From Ensifer oleiphilus (GTDB lineage: Bacteria > Pseudomonadota > Alphaproteobacteria > Rhizobiales > Rhizobiaceae): DNA of 64,000 nt. The position numbers were made by a program, and so were the translations under genes. Below the pieces are notes generated by a model, which worked only from the letters and a program-made list of their open reading frames with translations, searched no databases and had not been told where the DNA came from. The stretch covers positions 797,794-861,793 of the forward strand of contig NZ_JABWDU010000001.1 in NCBI RefSeq assembly GCF_013371465.1. The letters run 5' to 3'. Numbering within the stretch: the stretch's first letter is position 1; every line of letters starts with the position of its first letter. Shown in pieces: positions 26,373 through 34,982 of this stretch.

Positions 26373-28823
26373 ATGGTTTCGACCTATCTCAACTACAGCC
26401 GGATCACGAGCGATTTGAGGACCAGTCTCAATCGCGTGGCCGATCAGCCGCTGGTCGCGCGCGAGGCCCAGTACTACAAGGAAAATATAGGCAGCGTGAA
26501 AACCGTCGATGCGTTCCTCGACGACTATCGCCTCTATGCCTATGCGATGAAGGCGCATGGGCTTGAGGATATGGCCTATGCCAAGGCCTTCATGCGCCAG
26601 GTGCTCGAAAGCGATCTCAAGGATAAGGACAGCTTTGCCAACCGCCTGACTGATGAGCGCTACCGCAACTTTGCCGAGGCGTTCAACTTCAGCACATCGT
26701 CGGCCACCGCACAGACGACGGCGCAGCAGGACGCGTTGATCGGTCTCTACAACGAACGTGTCTCCAATCTCGACACTGTTCTCAAAGGAGACAACGCCTA
26801 CTTCAATGCGGCGATGGACCTTGTCACCAACGTCGATCAATTTCTTGGAAATGAACGTTTGCGTTCCTACGCTTTCGGAATCTTCAACATCGACAAGCGC
26901 AACTATTCCTACGACCAGGTGCGGTACGCACTGACCAGCGAGCCGGCCGATCTCGCCAACTCCCAGACCGCGGCGCAGACCCGGCGTACTGACGCCGAAA
27001 AGACGCTGACCGACCTTGAAACGCGTGAGACAGCCGTAAAAGACATCACCACGCTGACGGCACAACTTGCCGCTGCCGCGGAGGCTGACAAGCCGGCGAT
27101 CCAGGCGCAGATCGACGCAAAGAACGCCATTGTCGCCGATCTCGACACCAAACTGCCGCCACGCGGCGATCAGTCGAATGCGTTGGCTTCGCAGCTTTCA
27201 ACCGAAGTGAGCCTGTTGACGCGCCAGATCAGCATGCTCGACTCGTATCGCCAATTGAACGCCGCATTCAACTTCGAGCCCGATGGCAGTGTGCCGGCGG
27301 GCGGCAAGGCGATCACCGACGAAAAGAAGAAGATGCTGAATGAGGCCTATATCTTCAGCAGCCCGCGCCTGACGCCGTCGGGCGCCGTGCTCAACAGGGA
27401 TTACTTCGAACAGAAGATCGGTTCGATCACCACGGTGGCCGAACTCGTGGCTGACACGCGCATGCTCAACTATGTCCGAACGGCCTTCGGGCTGCCTCCG
27501 ACAGCCGTCGGCGCGACGATCGAGAACATTCTCACCAGCGACATCAACGATCCGAACAGCTACGTGAACAAGTTCGGTGGTGAATACAACAAGGCCTACA
27601 AGGCTCTGCTTGCCGCGTTCAATTTCAAACCCGACGGCACGTTGCCGGCCGACACCAAGCCACAGACGGCGGCGCAGACCAAGACGACCACCGACGGCTA
27701 CATGGTCCATTACAACGACGCCGACGATGAAGACGACGAGTCCAAGATCGGCCGGTACAAACTGCAGATCAAGACGCTGAAAACGGTCGATGATCTCATT
27801 GGCAACAGCGAATTGCGGTCGTTCGTGTTGAGCGCGTTTGGTCTTGAAAAAGAGGATCTGACGCCGCGCAGGCTCAAGCAGATTCTGACGAGCGATCTCA
27901 ACAATCCGGCAAGCTACGCCAATTCCCTGCGGGACGAGCGTTACACCAAGCTGGTGAAGGCGTTCAATTTCAACCCCGATGGCACGCTCGGCGCGCCGAA
28001 GCTGGCGCAGAACGAGGCCGATATCGTCAATATGGCCAAGGCCTACATCGTCGAGAAGTCGCGTTTTGGCACGGAGGAAGAAAAGAAAACCGCCAAGACG
28101 AAGGCTGAAGAGGAAAGCAAGTACTATACGACGCAGATCCAGAAGGTCGAGACGCTCGACGATTTTCTGAAGGACAAGCGTCTCGTCGATATCGTGCTCA
28201 TTGGCGCCGGCATCGATCCTGAGGGCGTCAAGACCGACTACCTCAAGCAGATGTTCGCGTCCGACCTCGACGATCGCAAGAGCTTTATCAACACCGATCC
28301 GAACGGCTTGAAGTATCGCGAGATCGTGTCCGCCTTCAATTTCGACAAGGACGGAAAGATCGTCAGTGGCGAGGCCGGGCAGATACAGACACGGCGCGGT
28401 CTGATCACCACCATCGATCTCTACCTCAACCAGACGCTCGAGGAGAACGAAGGCGCGGACAATGCAGGTGTTCGTCTGGCGCTCTATTTCAAGCGCAAGG
28501 CGTCGGAAATCACGACGCCCTACGATCTGCTCGCCGACAACGCCCTGATGCAGGTGATCCGCACCGCCTACAGCATGCCCGAAGGCATGGCGAGCGCCAA
28601 GATCGAGATGCAGGCCGCCTACATCGAACGCACGATGGATATCAAGGATCTCCAGGATCCGGACAAGCTTGAAAAGCTGCTCCAGCGCTTCACCGCGTTG
28701 TACGACGTCGAAAACAATACCGACGTCTCTCCCGGGCTCGCCATCCTGACGGGCGGCAGCGGCGGCGGCATCAGCGCCGATGCGTTGTTTTCACTCGCGC
28801 AGCTGAGGTCCGGCGGGCGGTAG
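26373..28823 (+). CDS. DUF1217 multi-repeat protein
   Basis: The ATG at 26373 gives 816 residues beginning MVSTYLNYSRITSDLRTSL, a typical DUF1217 start. At least six related units are visible. Their leads are VDAFLDDYRLYAYAMKAHGL (near 46), VDQFLGNERLRSYAFGIFNI (155), VAELVADTRMLNYVRTAFGL (355), VDDLIGNSELRSFVLSAFGL (473), LDDFLKDKRLVDIVLIGAGI (596) and PYDLLADNALMQVIRTAYSM (717). Most are closed by AFNF-xPDG. A coiled-coil-like Gln/Ala/Glu segment lies near 195-290. DUF1217 proteins are often encoded near flagellar genes in rhizobia, but none are seen here. There is no signal peptide, so an unconventional export route, or a cytoplasmic location, is possible. Confidence 0.85.
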   Translation: MVSTYLNYSRITSDLRTSLNRVADQPLVAREAQYYKENIGSVKTVDAFLDDYRLYAYAMKAHGLEDMAYAKAFMRQVLESDLKDKDSFANRLTDERYRNFAEAFNFSTSSATAQTTAQQDALIGLYNERVSNLDTVLKGDNAYFNAAMDLVTNVDQFLGNERLRSYAFGIFNIDKRNYSYDQVRYALTSEPADLANSQTAAQTRRTDAEKTLTDLETRETAVKDITTLTAQLAAAAEADKPAIQAQIDAKNAIVADLDTKLPPRGDQSNALASQLSTEVSLLTRQISMLDSYRQLNAAFNFEPDGSVPAGGKAITDEKKKMLNEAYIFSSPRLTPSGAVLNRDYFEQKIGSITTVAELVADTRMLNYVRTAFGLPPTAVGATIENILTSDINDPNSYVNKFGGEYNKAYKALLAAFNFKPDGTLPADTKPQTAAQTKTTTDGYMVHYNDADDEDDESKIGRYKLQIKTLKTVDDLIGNSELRSFVLSAFGLEKEDLTPRRLKQILTSDLNNPASYANSLRDERYTKLVKAFNFNPDGTLGAPKLAQNEADIVNMAKAYIVEKSRFGTEEEKKTAKTKAEEESKYYTTQIQKVETLDDFLKDKRLVDIVLIGAGIDPEGVKTDYLKQMFASDLDDRKSFINTDPNGLKYREIVSAFNFDKDGKIVSGEAGQIQTRRGLITTIDLYLNQTLEENEGADNAGVRLALYFKRKASEITTPYDLLADNALMQVIRTAYSMPEGMASAKIEMQAAYIERTMDIKDLQDPDKLEKLLQRFTALYDVENNTDVSPGLAILTGGSGGGISADALFSLAQLRSGGR

Positions 28824-28834
28824 GCCCTGCGCCG

Positions 28835-30268
28835 TCAGTCCGCCCGCAACACCTTGTCGGGGTTCATGATGCCTGCGGGATCGAAGGCGTGCTTGATGCG
28901 GCGCATCAGCTCGATCTCTATCGGGGAGCGAACCTCGACGAGTTCGTCGCGTTTCAATTGCCCGATGCCGTGTTCGGCCGAGATCGAGCCGTTGTATTTC
29001 GCGACGATGCCATGAACGATCGCGTTCATTTCCCGCCAGCGATCGAGAAAGGCCTGTTTGTCGGCGCCGACGGGCTGCGAGATGTTGTAGTGAATGTTGC
29101 CGTCGCCCATATGGCCGAAGGAGCAGATGCGCGCTCCCGGCATCGCCCGCATGACGGCCACGTCGGCCTCTTTCATAAAGGCGGGAATGCTTGAAACGGG
29201 AACGGAAACGTCGTGCTTGATCGAGCCGCCTTCCGGCTTCTGTGCCGGCGACATGCTTTCGCGCATGTGCCCAAGGGCCTTGCGCTGGTCTTCACTCGCA
29301 GCAATCACCGCGTTTTCGACGAGGCCGCCGACGATCCCCTGCTCAAGCAGGTCGTGCACCATGCGCTCGGCGCTTTCGGCGGTGTCGGAGGTGGAAATGT
29401 CGATGAGCGCGTACCAGGGGTGAACGGTGTCCATCGGATCGCGCACGCCAGGGATATGCTTGGCAGTGAACTCGACGCCGAGCCGTGGCATCAGTTCGAA
29501 GCCGGTGAGCGCCGCCCCGCAGAGGCTTGATGCCCTATCGAAGAGGGCCAACGCATGCTCGACGCTGCCGACGCCGGCAAAGGCGACCTGGTGGCCAAGC
29601 GGCTTCGGAAACATCCTGAGGACGGCACCGGTGATTACGCCGAGCGTGCCTTCCGCGCCGATGAACAGATCGCGCAGGTCGTAACCGGTGTTGTCTTTCT
29701 TCAGCCGCCGCAGCCCGTCCCAGATCTCGCCGGTCGGCAGCACCACCTCAAGGCCGAGGCAAAGCTGGCGCATGTTGCCGTAGGCAAGCACCGCCGTGCC
29801 GCCGGCGTTGGTCGAGAGGTTGCCGCCGATGCGGGCCGACCCTTCAGACCCCAGCGACAGCGGAAACAGCCGGTCGTTGTCGTCGGCTGCCTTCTGGATA
29901 TCGGCGAGGATACAGCCGGCGTCGGCAACGATGACGTTGCCGACGGGGTCGATGTCGCGGATCCGGTTCAGTCTCTGCAGTGACAGGACGATGTCGGCCT
30001 TGCCTTCGCGCGGGATCTGCCCCGCCACGTGACCGGTATTGCCGCCCTGAGGAACGATTGCCGTGCGCGTCGCGCTGGCAAGCTTCATGATGCGCGACAC
30101 CTCCTCGACGGTGCCGGGGCGAAGCACCATGGGCGTGGTACCCTTGTAGAGCCCGCGGGATTCGACGAGGTAGGGGGCAAGGTCCGCCGGGTTCGTCAGC
30201 GCATTGGCGCTGCCGACGATGTTGATGAAGGAGGCGATCAGTTCTGGAGAGGGGAGCGTCGTCGTCAT
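28835..30268 (-). CDS. FAD-linked oxidoreductase (D-2-hydroxyacid dehydrogenase/GlcD type)
   Basis: A 477-residue flavoprotein of the VAO/GlcD family. The FAD-binding domain includes IVPQGGNTGHVAG, GSEGSARIGGNLSTNAGGTA, NTGYDLRDLFIGAEGTLGVI and LRMFPKPLG. The C-terminal cap contains GHMGDGNIHYNIS and SAEHGIGQLKRDEL, the histidine-containing signatures of D-lactate/D-2-hydroxyglutarate dehydrogenases. Substrate specificity within this group cannot be resolved from sequence. It follows tsaC by 44 bases on the same strand, probably one transcript, and converges with the DUF1217 gene. Confidence 0.92.
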   Translation of the reverse strand: MTTTLPSPELIASFINIVGSANALTNPADLAPYLVESRGLYKGTTPMVLRPGTVEEVSRIMKLASATRTAIVPQGGNTGHVAGQIPREGKADIVLSLQRLNRIRDIDPVGNVIVADAGCILADIQKAADDNDRLFPLSLGSEGSARIGGNLSTNAGGTAVLAYGNMRQLCLGLEVVLPTGEIWDGLRRLKKDNTGYDLRDLFIGAEGTLGVITGAVLRMFPKPLGHQVAFAGVGSVEHALALFDRASSLCGAALTGFELMPRLGVEFTAKHIPGVRDPMDTVHPWYALIDISTSDTAESAERMVHDLLEQGIVGGLVENAVIAASEDQRKALGHMRESMSPAQKPEGGSIKHDVSVPVSSIPAFMKEADVAVMRAMPGARICSFGHMGDGNIHYNISQPVGADKQAFLDRWREMNAIVHGIVAKYNGSISAEHGIGQLKRDELVEVRSPIEIELMRRIKHAFDPAGIMNPDKVLRAD

Positions 30269-30312
30269 GGCCCTGCCTTCGCAAATGCGCCTGCTGGCGC
30301 TCAGTATCTTGG

Positions 30313-31287
30313 TCAGTCTCTGGGGGCGGCCGCGCGCTGCAGCCGGTCGAGGATCGCTTCACCCAAACCTTCGGGGGGGATGGGGCCGAAGGCAATGGTC
30401 GCGGCGCCGCTGGCATCGGCTTTCTTCATGTAGTCGAACAGATTGGCAGCCGCCTCGCGCAGGCTGCCCGCCGGGCTGAGATCGAGCACGATTGCCGCAT
30501 GTTCTTCGCCGGGGAGTGCCGCGTTGCCGAAGCGGATCAGGGCTTCTCCCGGGCGCACGTCGCCGGCGTCGAGCCGGACAGCCGCGCCCGGCGCGTAGTG
30601 CGAGGCGAGCATGCCCGGAGCCTCGATTGTCGCGCCGGCACTTTCGGGTCTCGACACGGAAAGGCCGGTCAGATTTTCGATAGCGAGGACGTCGAGACCG
30701 CCTGGGCGCAGCAGGCGCAACGCCCCGTCCTCGACCTTGATGATTGTCGATTCAAGCCCGATCTCCGCCGAGCCGGCGTCGAGAATGAGCTTGAGGCGTG
30801 GGCCGAGATCCGCGTTGACATGGGCAGCGCTCGTCGGGCTGATCTTGCCTGACGTATTGGCGCTCGGGGCTGCGAGCGGCCGGCCGAAACGGGCGATCAC
30901 CCGACGGGAGAAGCCATCGGGCATGCGGATGCCCAGGGTGTCGAGACCGGCCGATGCGAGCGCATGCACGGAACTTGTCGGGCGCTGGGGCAGGATCAGC
31001 GTCAGCGGGCCGGGCCAGAAGGCTTCGGCCAGGCGTCGCGACAACGGATCGAACGTCACATGGGCTTCAGCCATCGCCATGTCCGACACGTGCGATATCA
31101 GCGGGTTGAAGCGAGGGCGCCCCTTCATCTCATAAATGCGGCTGATCGCATCCGGGTTGGTGGCATCGGCGGCCAGGCCGTAGACCGTCTCGGTGGGAAT
31201 GGCGACGGGCTCGCCTTCGGCAAGCACAGCGCAGGCACGCTCGATCGCGCGTTCCGGCTCGGTCCGTGTGTCAATGATTTCGGCCAT
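30313..31287 (-). CDS. tsaC: L-threonylcarbamoyladenylate synthase (Sua5/TsaC type)
   Basis: Makes threonylcarbamoyl-AMP for the universal t6A37 tRNA modification. The N-terminal YrdC domain shows GEPVAIPTETVYGLAADATN, IYEMKGRPRFNPLISHV, FWPGPLTLILPQ and GIRMPDG, followed by PSANTSGKISPTSAAHV. At 324 residues it is the long Sua5 form, with the extra C-terminal Sua5 domain (APGMLASHYAPGAAVRL) that the short TsaC lacks. It is upstream of the FAD-linked oxidoreductase gene. Confidence 0.95.
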   Translation of the reverse strand: MAEIIDTRTEPERAIERACAVLAEGEPVAIPTETVYGLAADATNPDAISRIYEMKGRPRFNPLISHVSDMAMAEAHVTFDPLSRRLAEAFWPGPLTLILPQRPTSSVHALASAGLDTLGIRMPDGFSRRVIARFGRPLAAPSANTSGKISPTSAAHVNADLGPRLKLILDAGSAEIGLESTIIKVEDGALRLLRPGGLDVLAIENLTGLSVSRPESAGATIEAPGMLASHYAPGAAVRLDAGDVRPGEALIRFGNAALPGEEHAAIVLDLSPAGSLREAAANLFDYMKKADASGAATIAFGPIPPEGLGEAILDRLQRAAAPRD

Positions 31288-31368
31288 GTCGCTTCCCTTT
31301 CCGAGGCTTCCTTAAAGGAGCGCCGGGAAAAACAGAACGATTTTCTTCAGGGGAGGCGCGTCGGTGGT

Positions 31369-31968
31369 TCAGAGGCTGCGGATGATGCGCCGCAACGCCT
31401 CGTCGCGTGCGCCGAGCATCAGCACGTTCTTGAGCGCGACCTTCGGGTCATCGGTACGGAAGAGCAAGCCGTTGTCGCTGACGCTGCGATTGATCGTCAT
31501 TTGTCCTTCTTGCGCATCGGGTTCGATGGCGACGGCGAAGTACATCCGGGAATAGCCGGTCTGGATGCGTTCGAAGAAGTGTTTTTCGTCGCCGAGATCA
31601 CAGAAGAAGTTGGCGAAGTAGAAGGACCAGGTGACGTCCTTGGACTGGGCGAGATGTGTTCTCGCCGCCGTCACATGGCAATAGCCCAGATGCGGCCGGC
31701 CGGCGAGCGTGCGGTGGAAGATCATCTTGGGAAACTGGATGGACGTATGGAAGCCGTTCATCCGCTTGTGCGTCGTTTCGCCGGCGGTCGTCAGCTTGTG
31801 GCCGGTGCGCTGGGCAACCTCGTCGTAGCTCAGATAGCGCCGTTCGCGCTGCGACCATTGCCGCCTCTCGATGCGGCCGGTGCGTAGGAATTCGGTATGG
31901 ACCGCTGCCTTCGGAGCGATCGTGGGCAGCTTCTCGGCTGCGGCGTCGTAGTATTTGAGCTTTGCCAT
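31369..31968 (-). CDS. Hypothetical protein, no domain recognised
   Basis: A 199-residue protein from the ATG at 31968 (in-frame TTG at 31977 is an alternative). It contains KYYDAAAEKLPTIAP, a basic segment GRIERRQWSQRERRYLSYDE, and a well-conserved-looking middle with MNGFHTSIQFPKMIFHRTLA and TWSFYFANFFCDLGDEKHFF. No signal peptide or membrane helix is seen. Codon use matches the neighbours, so it looks like a real native gene. I cannot assign a function. Confidence 0.7.
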   Translation of the reverse strand: MAKLKYYDAAAEKLPTIAPKAAVHTEFLRTGRIERRQWSQRERRYLSYDEVAQRTGHKLTTAGETTHKRMNGFHTSIQFPKMIFHRTLAGRPHLGYCHVTAARTHLAQSKDVTWSFYFANFFCDLGDEKHFFERIQTGYSRMYFAVAIEPDAQEGQMTINRSVSDNGLLFRTDDPKVALKNVLMLGARDEALRRIIRSL

Positions 31969-32299
31969 GGACTTCAATGCGCTGTTTGCCGGTTCGGTCG
32001 GTTTCTCCGTCAGGCGACGCTAATGCATTATGGTTAATGGAAGATTTCGTTGCACCCGGCAGGATCGATGGGCCGAGGACGCGATAGATGTCGCAAAATG
32101 GCGAAGGCTTCGCGCTTTCGAGCAGGCGTTGCCGGAAAAAGCGACAACTGCCCAATCTTTGATCTATCTCATTGTTTATAATGAAAAATGACCGGACTTG
32201 TGGTGTTTCTGACACGCGATGCGCTGTGTCGTCTTTCTGGAACCGGATGTCGTTAATCGGCAGCTGCGACGACGGCTTCCGCGATTAGATATGTCTACT
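31969..32299. other. Gene-free stretch upstream of the cobalamin riboswitch
   Basis: About 330 bases between the divergent hypothetical gene and the riboswitch. It is more AT-rich near 32155-32190 (ATTGTTTATAATG), which could contain a promoter for the riboswitch transcript, but no confident promoter can be called. Confidence 0.4.
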
Positions 32300-32303
32300 C
32301 AAG

Positions 32304-32471
32304 GTGCCGCCTCTTAGGGAAGGTGGAGAATTGGGAAGCCGGTCAAATCCCGGCGCTGCCCCCGCAACGGTGGTGGAGCGAAAGCCTCGGCACAAAACCA
32401 CTGGACGGTTCCGTCCGGGAAGGCGCCGGGCTGGTCCTTGCGGATAGCTCCTGAGCCCGGAAACCAGCCTT
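32304..32471 (+). promoter_or_regulatory. Cobalamin (B12) riboswitch
   Basis: The order of conserved elements is that of the AdoCbl riboswitch: GGTGCC start, AGGGAA, GGGAAGCCGGTCAAATCCCG with the following CGCTGCCCCCGCAACGGT, CACTGGACGG, GGGAAGGC and the B12-box-like GAGCCCGGAAACCAGCC. It lies about 120 bases before the Rieske oxygenase start, on the same strand. Such elements normally lower expression when cobalamin is abundant. The sequence between the element and the gene contains a short hairpin (CAGGC...GCCTG) that could be part of the expression platform. Confidence 0.93.
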
Positions 32472-32592
32472 GACACGAATAGACCGTAACGGGTTGCGGC
32501 GGGCAGCCGGATCGGAGCCGTCATCGCACAGGCAATGCGCCTGCGCGGGTTCCAGTCCTGCCTCTCCGAAACAAGGCCAACGAGGACAGGAC

Positions 32593-33837
32593 ATGGACAT
32601 CAAGGGCGATATGCTCCGCAAGCTGAAGGGTCGACGCGACGGCTACAGCCTCGACCGGGCCTTCTACATCGACCCCGACTACTACAGGCAGGATCTCGAA
32701 AGCATCTGGTACAAGGACTGGCTGTTCATCGGCCACGACTGCGAGGTCCCGCGCGCCGGCAACTATTTCACCGTCCAGGTCGGCGATTACCCCGTCGTCA
32801 TAGTCCGCGACCGGCAGGGCACGATCCGCGCGCTGCACAATTCTTGCCGTCACCGCGGCTCTCGCGTCTGCTCGCAGCACAAGGGCTCATCGGCCAAGCT
32901 CGTCTGTCCCTACCACCAGTGGACCTACGAGCTCGACGGCACCTTGCTCTTTGCCCGCCAGATGGGCGAGGATTTCGACAAGGCCGCCCACAGCCTGAAG
33001 CCGATCCACTGCGAAACGGTCGGCGGTTACATCTTCATCAACCTGTCCGAACAGCCGATGGACTTCGCCCCGTTCCGCGACATGGTCGCGCCCTATCTGG
33101 CGCCGCATCGCCTCGGCGAAACCAAGGTCGCCTTCGAAAGCACCATCATAGAGAAGGGCAACTGGAAGCTCGTCTGGGAAAACAACCGCGAGTGCTACCA
33201 TTGCGCCGCCAACCATCCCGAGCTTTGCCGCACCTATCCGGAAGCCCCGACGGCGACCGGCGTTCAAGGCGCCAAGGATGATCCTGTCATTGCCGCCCAT
33301 TGGGCAAAATGCGAAGCGGCCGGGCTTCCGAGCGAGTTCCGCATGTCCGAGACAGGCCAGTTCCGCTCGGCGCGCATGCCGCTGATCGACGACGCCGAGA
33401 GCTACACCATGTCCGGCGCCCGCGCCGTGCGGCGGCAACTATCGGCAGACGTCAGCCAGAAGCATATCGGCACGCTGCTCCTGTTCCATTATCCGTCGAC
33501 CTGGAACCATGTGCTGGCCGACCATGCCATCACCTTCCGGGTTCTGCCGCTCGGGCCCGAGCTGACGCAGGTGACGACCAAATGGCTGGTCAACAAGGAT
33601 GCCGTCGAGGGCGTCGACTACAATCTGGAAGAACTGACGCACGTCTGGACCGAGACCAACGATCAGGATCGCCAGATCGTCGAAGAGAATGCTTTCGGTA
33701 TCCGCTCGCCGGCCTACCAGTCGGGGCCATATTCGCCCGATCACGAAGGCGGCGTGATGCAGTTCGTCGAATGGTACTGCAAGTTCATGGAACAGCGCCT
33801 GCAGGGCGAAGCTGCTCCGCTCTTTAGGGTCGCCTGA
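32593..33837 (+). CDS. gbcA: Rieske aromatic-ring-hydroxylase-type oxygenase, glycine-betaine monooxygenase GbcA-like
   Basis: The ATG at 32593 is preceded by ACGAGGACAGG. The 414-residue protein has a Rieske [2Fe-2S] site, CRHRGS plus CPYHQW (C85, H87, C105, H108), and the mononuclear iron ligands in NRECYHCAANH (H203, H208). Sequence style and the fused-ferredoxin reductase partner immediately downstream match GbcAB, the O2-dependent N-demethylase of glycine betaine. Stachydrine demethylase is a close relative, so the substrate needs testing. A cobalamin riboswitch precedes the gene. The electron donor is the product of 33839-34936, encoded one base later. Confidence 0.85.
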   Translation: MDIKGDMLRKLKGRRDGYSLDRAFYIDPDYYRQDLESIWYKDWLFIGHDCEVPRAGNYFTVQVGDYPVVIVRDRQGTIRALHNSCRHRGSRVCSQHKGSSAKLVCPYHQWTYELDGTLLFARQMGEDFDKAAHSLKPIHCETVGGYIFINLSEQPMDFAPFRDMVAPYLAPHRLGETKVAFESTIIEKGNWKLVWENNRECYHCAANHPELCRTYPEAPTATGVQGAKDDPVIAAHWAKCEAAGLPSEFRMSETGQFRSARMPLIDDAESYTMSGARAVRRQLSADVSQKHIGTLLLFHYPSTWNHVLADHAITFRVLPLGPELTQVTTKWLVNKDAVEGVDYNLEELTHVWTETNDQDRQIVEENAFGIRSPAYQSGPYSPDHEGGVMQFVEWYCKFMEQRLQGEAAPLFRVA

Positions 33838-33838
33838 C

Positions 33839-34936
33839 ATGCAGATGGCATCCTCGTTCCATCACTTCGATGAGCTCCATGTCTGGATCGACAGGCAGAA
33901 CACGCTCGAATGCATATCCGCGGTCGTCGAGACCGCTGATGTGATGACCTTTACCTTCCGGCCCGAGAAGCCGGCCTGGTTTCGCTACCTGCCCGGTCAG
34001 TTCGTCACGCTCGAACTGCCGGTCACGGACGACGAGCCGGTCATGCGCACCTACACGCTGTCATCGACGCCTTCCCGGCCGTTGTCGATCGCCGTCACCG
34101 TCAAGGCGCAGGCCGACAGCATCGGCACGCGCTGGATGTTCGATCACCTGAAGCCCGGCATGCGGCTGAAGGCCTTCGGCCCGCTCGGCGATTTCAGCTT
34201 CGTGCGCCATCCCGGTGAAAAATACCTGTTCATCTCTGCAGGCTCCGGCGTCACGCCGATGATGTCGATGACGCGGTGGATGGCGGACTGCATTCCGGAG
34301 ACCGACGTCACCTTCATTTCCTGCGCCCGCCGGCCGGACGATCTTCTGTTCCGCTCGGAACTTGAAGTGCTGGCCCGCCAGATGTCGGGGCTGAACCTCG
34401 GCTTCCTGGTCGAGGGGCATGAGGCCCGGCATGGCTGGCACGGCCTGCGTGGCCGCATCGACGGCGCCAAGCTGCCGCTGCTGGCACCCGACTTCATGGA
34501 CCGCACGGTGTTTTGCTGTGGCCCCGAGCCGTTCATGCGCGGCGTGCGCGAACTGTTGAAGGCGGCCGGCTTCGACATGAGCCGCTATCACGAGGAAAGC
34601 TTCCAGCCGGCGGCAGCACCGGCAGCTGAGGAGATTGCGGTCAGGGCAGGGGCGGCAAGCGACGGCGACGCGCAGGGCGCCAAGGTGGTCTTCACCATGA
34701 GCGGCAAGGAGATCGAGGCCAAGCCCGGCCAGACGATCCTGCAGGCGGCGCGCGCCAACGGTGTGAGGATCGGGGCGGCCTGCGAAGGCGGCATCTGCGG
34801 CACCTGCCGGGTGATGAAGGTCGCAGGCGAGGTCGAGATGAACCACAATGGCGGCATTCTCGACGACGAAATCGACGAGGGCTACATCCTTGCCTGCTGC
34901 TCGCGACCGTTGGGAGATGTGCAGATCGAAGCGTGA
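33839..34936 (+). CDS. gbcB: Ferredoxin-NAD(P)H reductase-like partner (GbcB-like)
   Basis: A 365-residue reductase: an FAD-binding domain with MRTYTLSSTPS (RxYS/T-type), an NAD(P)-binding domain with LFISAGSGVTPMMSM and CGPEPFMRGV, and a C-terminal plant-type [2Fe-2S] domain with CEGGICGTCRVMK and a distant final cysteine (YILACCSRP). It transfers electrons from NAD(P)H to the Rieske oxygenase encoded immediately upstream (one-base gap). The pair forms a two-component oxygenase system under one riboswitch. Confidence 0.88.
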   Translation: MQMASSFHHFDELHVWIDRQNTLECISAVVETADVMTFTFRPEKPAWFRYLPGQFVTLELPVTDDEPVMRTYTLSSTPSRPLSIAVTVKAQADSIGTRWMFDHLKPGMRLKAFGPLGDFSFVRHPGEKYLFISAGSGVTPMMSMTRWMADCIPETDVTFISCARRPDDLLFRSELEVLARQMSGLNLGFLVEGHEARHGWHGLRGRIDGAKLPLLAPDFMDRTVFCCGPEPFMRGVRELLKAAGFDMSRYHEESFQPAAAPAAEEIAVRAGAASDGDAQGAKVVFTMSGKEIEAKPGQTILQAARANGVRIGAACEGGICGTCRVMKVAGEVEMNHNGGILDDEIDEGYILACCSRPLGDVQIEA

Positions 34937-34982
34937 TGCGGTGTTGAATGGCGTCGACGGCGCGTGACCTATGGCGGGGCCG

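Noticed and set aside
32500-32590. A tRNA-like T-arm (GCGGG TTCCAGT CCTGC) and hairpin between the cobalamin riboswitch and the Rieske oxygenase gene
   Set aside because: No matching acceptor stem, D-arm or anticodon loop is found around it, and position 57 is not a purine. More likely it is part of the riboswitch expression platform or chance.
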